From: Utricularia gibba
Lineage: Eukaryota; Streptophyta; Magnoliopsida; Lamiales; Lentibulariaceae
Assembly (NCBI GenBank): GCA_002189035.1
Contig: NEEC01000007.1
Span: 434,001-498,000 of the forward strand
Direction: 5' to 3'
DNA: 64,000 nucleotides
Positions 61,420-64,000 of the stretch are shown here, one piece after another (within the stretch, counting starts at the first letter, position 1; each line of letters begins with the position of its first letter). The notes below the pieces were generated by a model, which had not been told where the DNA came from, searched no databases, and saw only the letters and a program-made list of their open reading frames with translations. Position numbers and translations under genes: made by a program.

Positions 61420-63499
61420 TATCGATTAACGTGCGAAGCGCAACATACGGTCAATGACGAGTACGGGATCGATCAGTGAACATTGCCAGCCAAAGAGAAA
61501 TGCAAGGACGGAAGTTAATAGAACCCAGGAGAAATGGTTAAAAGAAAAGGCGCATTCGTCAGCAGGAGGCGGGGAAAAGGTCAGCAAGGGCGGCGACGGT
61601 GGCCGGTGGGTGAGTACAGTGGGGGAATTGAATAGGTTTTTTTAGCACAGAGCGGAGTTCAGTGGCGAGGAGTGGATCGGATCAGCGAAAATATTTTGGA
61701 ATAAAAGGTTTTTAAAAGCTCTGACCAGTCAAATAGATGGTGACATACACACTAATGGCTCCACTTCAGAGCTCCACCGAATAATCTGGTAAGGCTCTTC
61801 AATGCAACTTTTTGCCTGGTAACACCAAATCGGATACCAGCTTTCAGACAAACCTTGTCTTTCATGCCTCCTCTCGTTTATGATCAGATGATTCTCTGAG
61901 AACGAGGAAAGCTACTCGAAAAAAAGGGAGTTTTTCACTAGCAAATCAATGAGGATTGGAGATCCTAAAGACTGAAGATACGGTCTATGCAGCAGTAAAG
62001 ATGGTCCATCGGCGCAAGAGCTGGGCCAGCCTCATAAGTCGGCCTGTAAGAATCTTTTCTCTGTCTCATTTGTTTGAAAAGAAACAGGAACTAGCAGGTT
62101 TCTCCCAAGTCTTTTCGCCATGGAATCAATTCCTTTGGAAAAGTTTCTAAGAATGATGGTCTTGTTTGATGAAACTTTTTGAGAAAAATCTTGTAGATGA
62201 TGAATTTATCATAGTCATTGGTGACCCAGAGAAAAAAGAGACCCAATCTCGTACAAATGGTGAATATCGTAGTAGCAGATGGAAGGGAAGATGCAAGAAA
62301 GGCAAGAACACAAGGGTGTGAAACCATTGCAAGTTAGTAAACTGGGGCGCTATTTACCGTCTCTACAGAAACACAGTCATTTTGGGGGGTGATTCCTGGA
62401 ATCCCTCATGAATTTATTCACACTTTCCGATACGTAACATGGGCATTTACTTGCCCAACTGCCAACTCCCCCAACTTTCTATTTTCCGGATCAAAATCAG
62501 ATCTTGCTGCTATTTACCATGGCTACACATATCCACTCCCCAAACCAATTTCTTCTTCCTTCCCATTTCTCCCTACATTCATAAATTGGGAAAGTGGGAT
62601 TTTGATATCTTGCCATGTGAATTCGTTACCCAGCTTCTGTGTTTTACTTTTCTTTTTACCCTTTTGTTCCCCCTTTCTGTGGCATTCTGCGCGGGTTCTC
62701 GCCCAGCTGCCACAATGATGGTGAACACAGACAGTCAGATCTGCCTCTCAGATGGACCCAACTCTTGGGAAGCTACTTCCCTTGTTCTTTCAAGGCATCC
62801 TTGATTCATAATCAGAAAAAAAAAGGATTTTTGTTTAACGGCCTGATGCTTCTGCGCCGATAGAAGCAATACAGAGAGCCATGATCCTGAAAAACACACT
62901 CGGGGGATTTTTGTGTTACCAATTCAAAAAATAAGTATATGAATTATATAATCATATAAGATTGATATACTTATGATAGTTAATTAAATAACGATTTATA
63001 CGTAAACTTAAATATGAATCTACTATATTGTAATATAAAATACCATGTAACTATTGTGACAACTATAAGGACAAGATTTGGGAGAGTTTCATTGGATATT
63101 ACTATGTATATAAGCTCACACAAAAAACCCAGGCCCATGGGTCGAACTATATGGGCCGTATCTGGGCTCATATTTACAATATACGATGCGAATAATCCTA
63201 ATATCGAATTATATCTATTCGTTATTTTTTCAATATCTGTCGATTAAAAAAATAATTTAAATTGGGTTCACGTAATAATGATTGGGGTGGTAATTTGGAT
63301 TACTAGAACTTTAGGGGTCTTTAATGCAAATTATTGAAGAAACGTATATTACAATTCGGCCCACGATGGTTAGTTAGTTATGGTGGGTGGAGGAGGGAGT
63401 GAGAATTTCCCTCCATTCCAAAATTTCATACTCCCTCCCGAGTTTCCTTTCAAAACCCTACCATATCTTCTCCGCCAAAATCCTTCATTCCACGCCGTC
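61420..63499. other. GPA1 promoter and upstream DNA of the protease gene
   Basis: The left 300 bases are GPA1 leader and promoter. From 61.7 to 62.9 kb there is moderate-GC sequence with ORFs of up to 121 codons that I cannot match to any family. From 62.9 to 63.4 kb it is AT-rich, with GGCCCATGGG and ATGGGCCG site II-like motifs near 63135-63158 and GGCCCAC at 63358, probably promoter of the protease gene. Confidence 0.5.
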
Positions 63500-63989
63500 A
63501 TGGTAATGCTGATCTCTGCTTCTCCTGGGTCTCCGGCGGAAGATAATTCGCCGATGGAGGATAATCGTCTTCACTCTTCATTGGCGTCGACATCTGAATC
63601 TCCAAATCGCGCATCTCTCGACGGTGTCTTTTTCTCTGATTGGTTTTCCCAAGAAGATTGCAAAACTGAAGTTGTAAGCCACGTTTAATTCGTTTTTTGT
63701 TTCTTAGTATGGCGATTTTTTTTCATTTCTACGGTCGGTGTGGTGTTGACTGGTGTGCGCCGCCTATTTTCCGGCTTGTTTATTATTTGAATTGTATCAT
63801 ACGCCACCGCGTACAGATTTTTTTTTTCTGTTCGTTTTTGCTGATTATTATGTATGTGAAATTGACAGGGGGCTGGGCTCGAAAATTTGGGTAATACGTG
63901 CTTTATGAATTCGGTGTTACAGTGCTTCATGCATACAGTTCCACTTCTTAATCAAATCTTCTCAGATGGGCGGTGCAAGCATTCTAATT
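63500..63989 (+). CDS. ubiquitin-specific protease, N-terminal part, cut by the window edge
   Basis: Exon 1 (63500-63673) encodes [20 protein letters not shown], a Ser-rich leader and [15 protein letters not shown]. Exon 2 (63869-63989) reads [57 protein letters not shown] is the Cys box of USP/UBP deubiquitinases with the nucleophile Cys, and HTVPL is typical of the plant UBP20/21/23/25-like branch. Enzymes of this type remove ubiquitin from substrates or histone H2B. The donor GTAAGTC directly follows exon 2, and the rest lies outside the window. An in-frame ATG at 63380 is a possible earlier start, adding 40 residues. Confidence 0.85.
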
Positions 63990-64000
63990 GTAAGTCAAGT

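Noticed and set aside
1-64000. tRNA, rRNA, CRISPR array, IS element or integrated virus
   Set aside because: No cloverleaf with a proper B-box, no spaced identical repeats, and no transposase, reverse transcriptase or viral protein signature was found on either strand.

Overview
This is nuclear DNA from a flowering plant. Nearly every gene is split by canonical GT-AG introns, intergenic DNA is AT-rich, and the gene set includes a light-harvesting chlorophyll a/b protein, ABA and gibberellin enzymes, a miR319-targeted CIN-type TCP factor, class IV starch synthase and plant-type G-alpha. Gene density is high, about one gene per 3 kb, with no intact transposon, tRNA, rRNA or CRISPR array recognised. 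I cannot name the species from sequence alone; exon composition is not grass-like.

Layout, left to right: JAC1-like J-domain protein (+, 1512-3548); long intergenic; CIN-TCP factor (+, 7953-9314) converging on an F-box gene (-, 11156-12310); ornithine aminotransferase (-, 13095-15836); HEN4-like five-KH protein (-, 17610-20562) divergent from NAA38 (+, 21732-22088); an orphan ABRE-rich promoter-like block (22297-22610); NCED (-, 23332-25103); a gene-poor 4.2 kb; gibberellin 2-oxidase (-, 29327-30460); ribosomal protein eL20/L18a (+, 32487-33415); TOM1-like membrane protein (+, 34197-37108); Lhcb (+, 37811-38605); starch synthase IV (-, 38809-43803); AWPM-19-like protein (+, 44627-45356); SH3P3-type BAR/SH3 protein (+, 45880-47940); eIF4E (+, 48270-49482); GDSL lipase (+, 50759-52145); OBAP/DUF1264 protein (-, 52342-53305); PEX4 E2 enzyme (+, 53929-55033); a decayed ABC1K/beta-lactamase fragment (+, about 55435-56467); an alpha/beta hydrolase (-, 56661-57913); G-alpha GPA1 (-, 58631-61419); and the first exons of a ubiquitin-specific protease running off the right edge (+, 63500 onward).

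The genes are ordinary plant housekeeping and hormone genes without operon-like logic. The most striking window-wide signal is technical or evolutionary: six otherwise well-conserved genes carry seven apparent -1 frameshifts, and every one is repaired by adding a single G to a G run in the coding strand (OAT twice, KH protein, NCED, GA2ox, TOM1-like, alpha/beta hydrolase). This points to homopolymer under-calling in the assembly rather than gene death, and it matters because automatic annotation would split or discard these genes. The only convincing real pseudogene is the beta-lactamase fragment. The most interesting possible biology is the orphan ABRE block, with three CACGTG cores at exact 15-bp spacing followed by a TATA-like site that points toward the 3' end of NCED.
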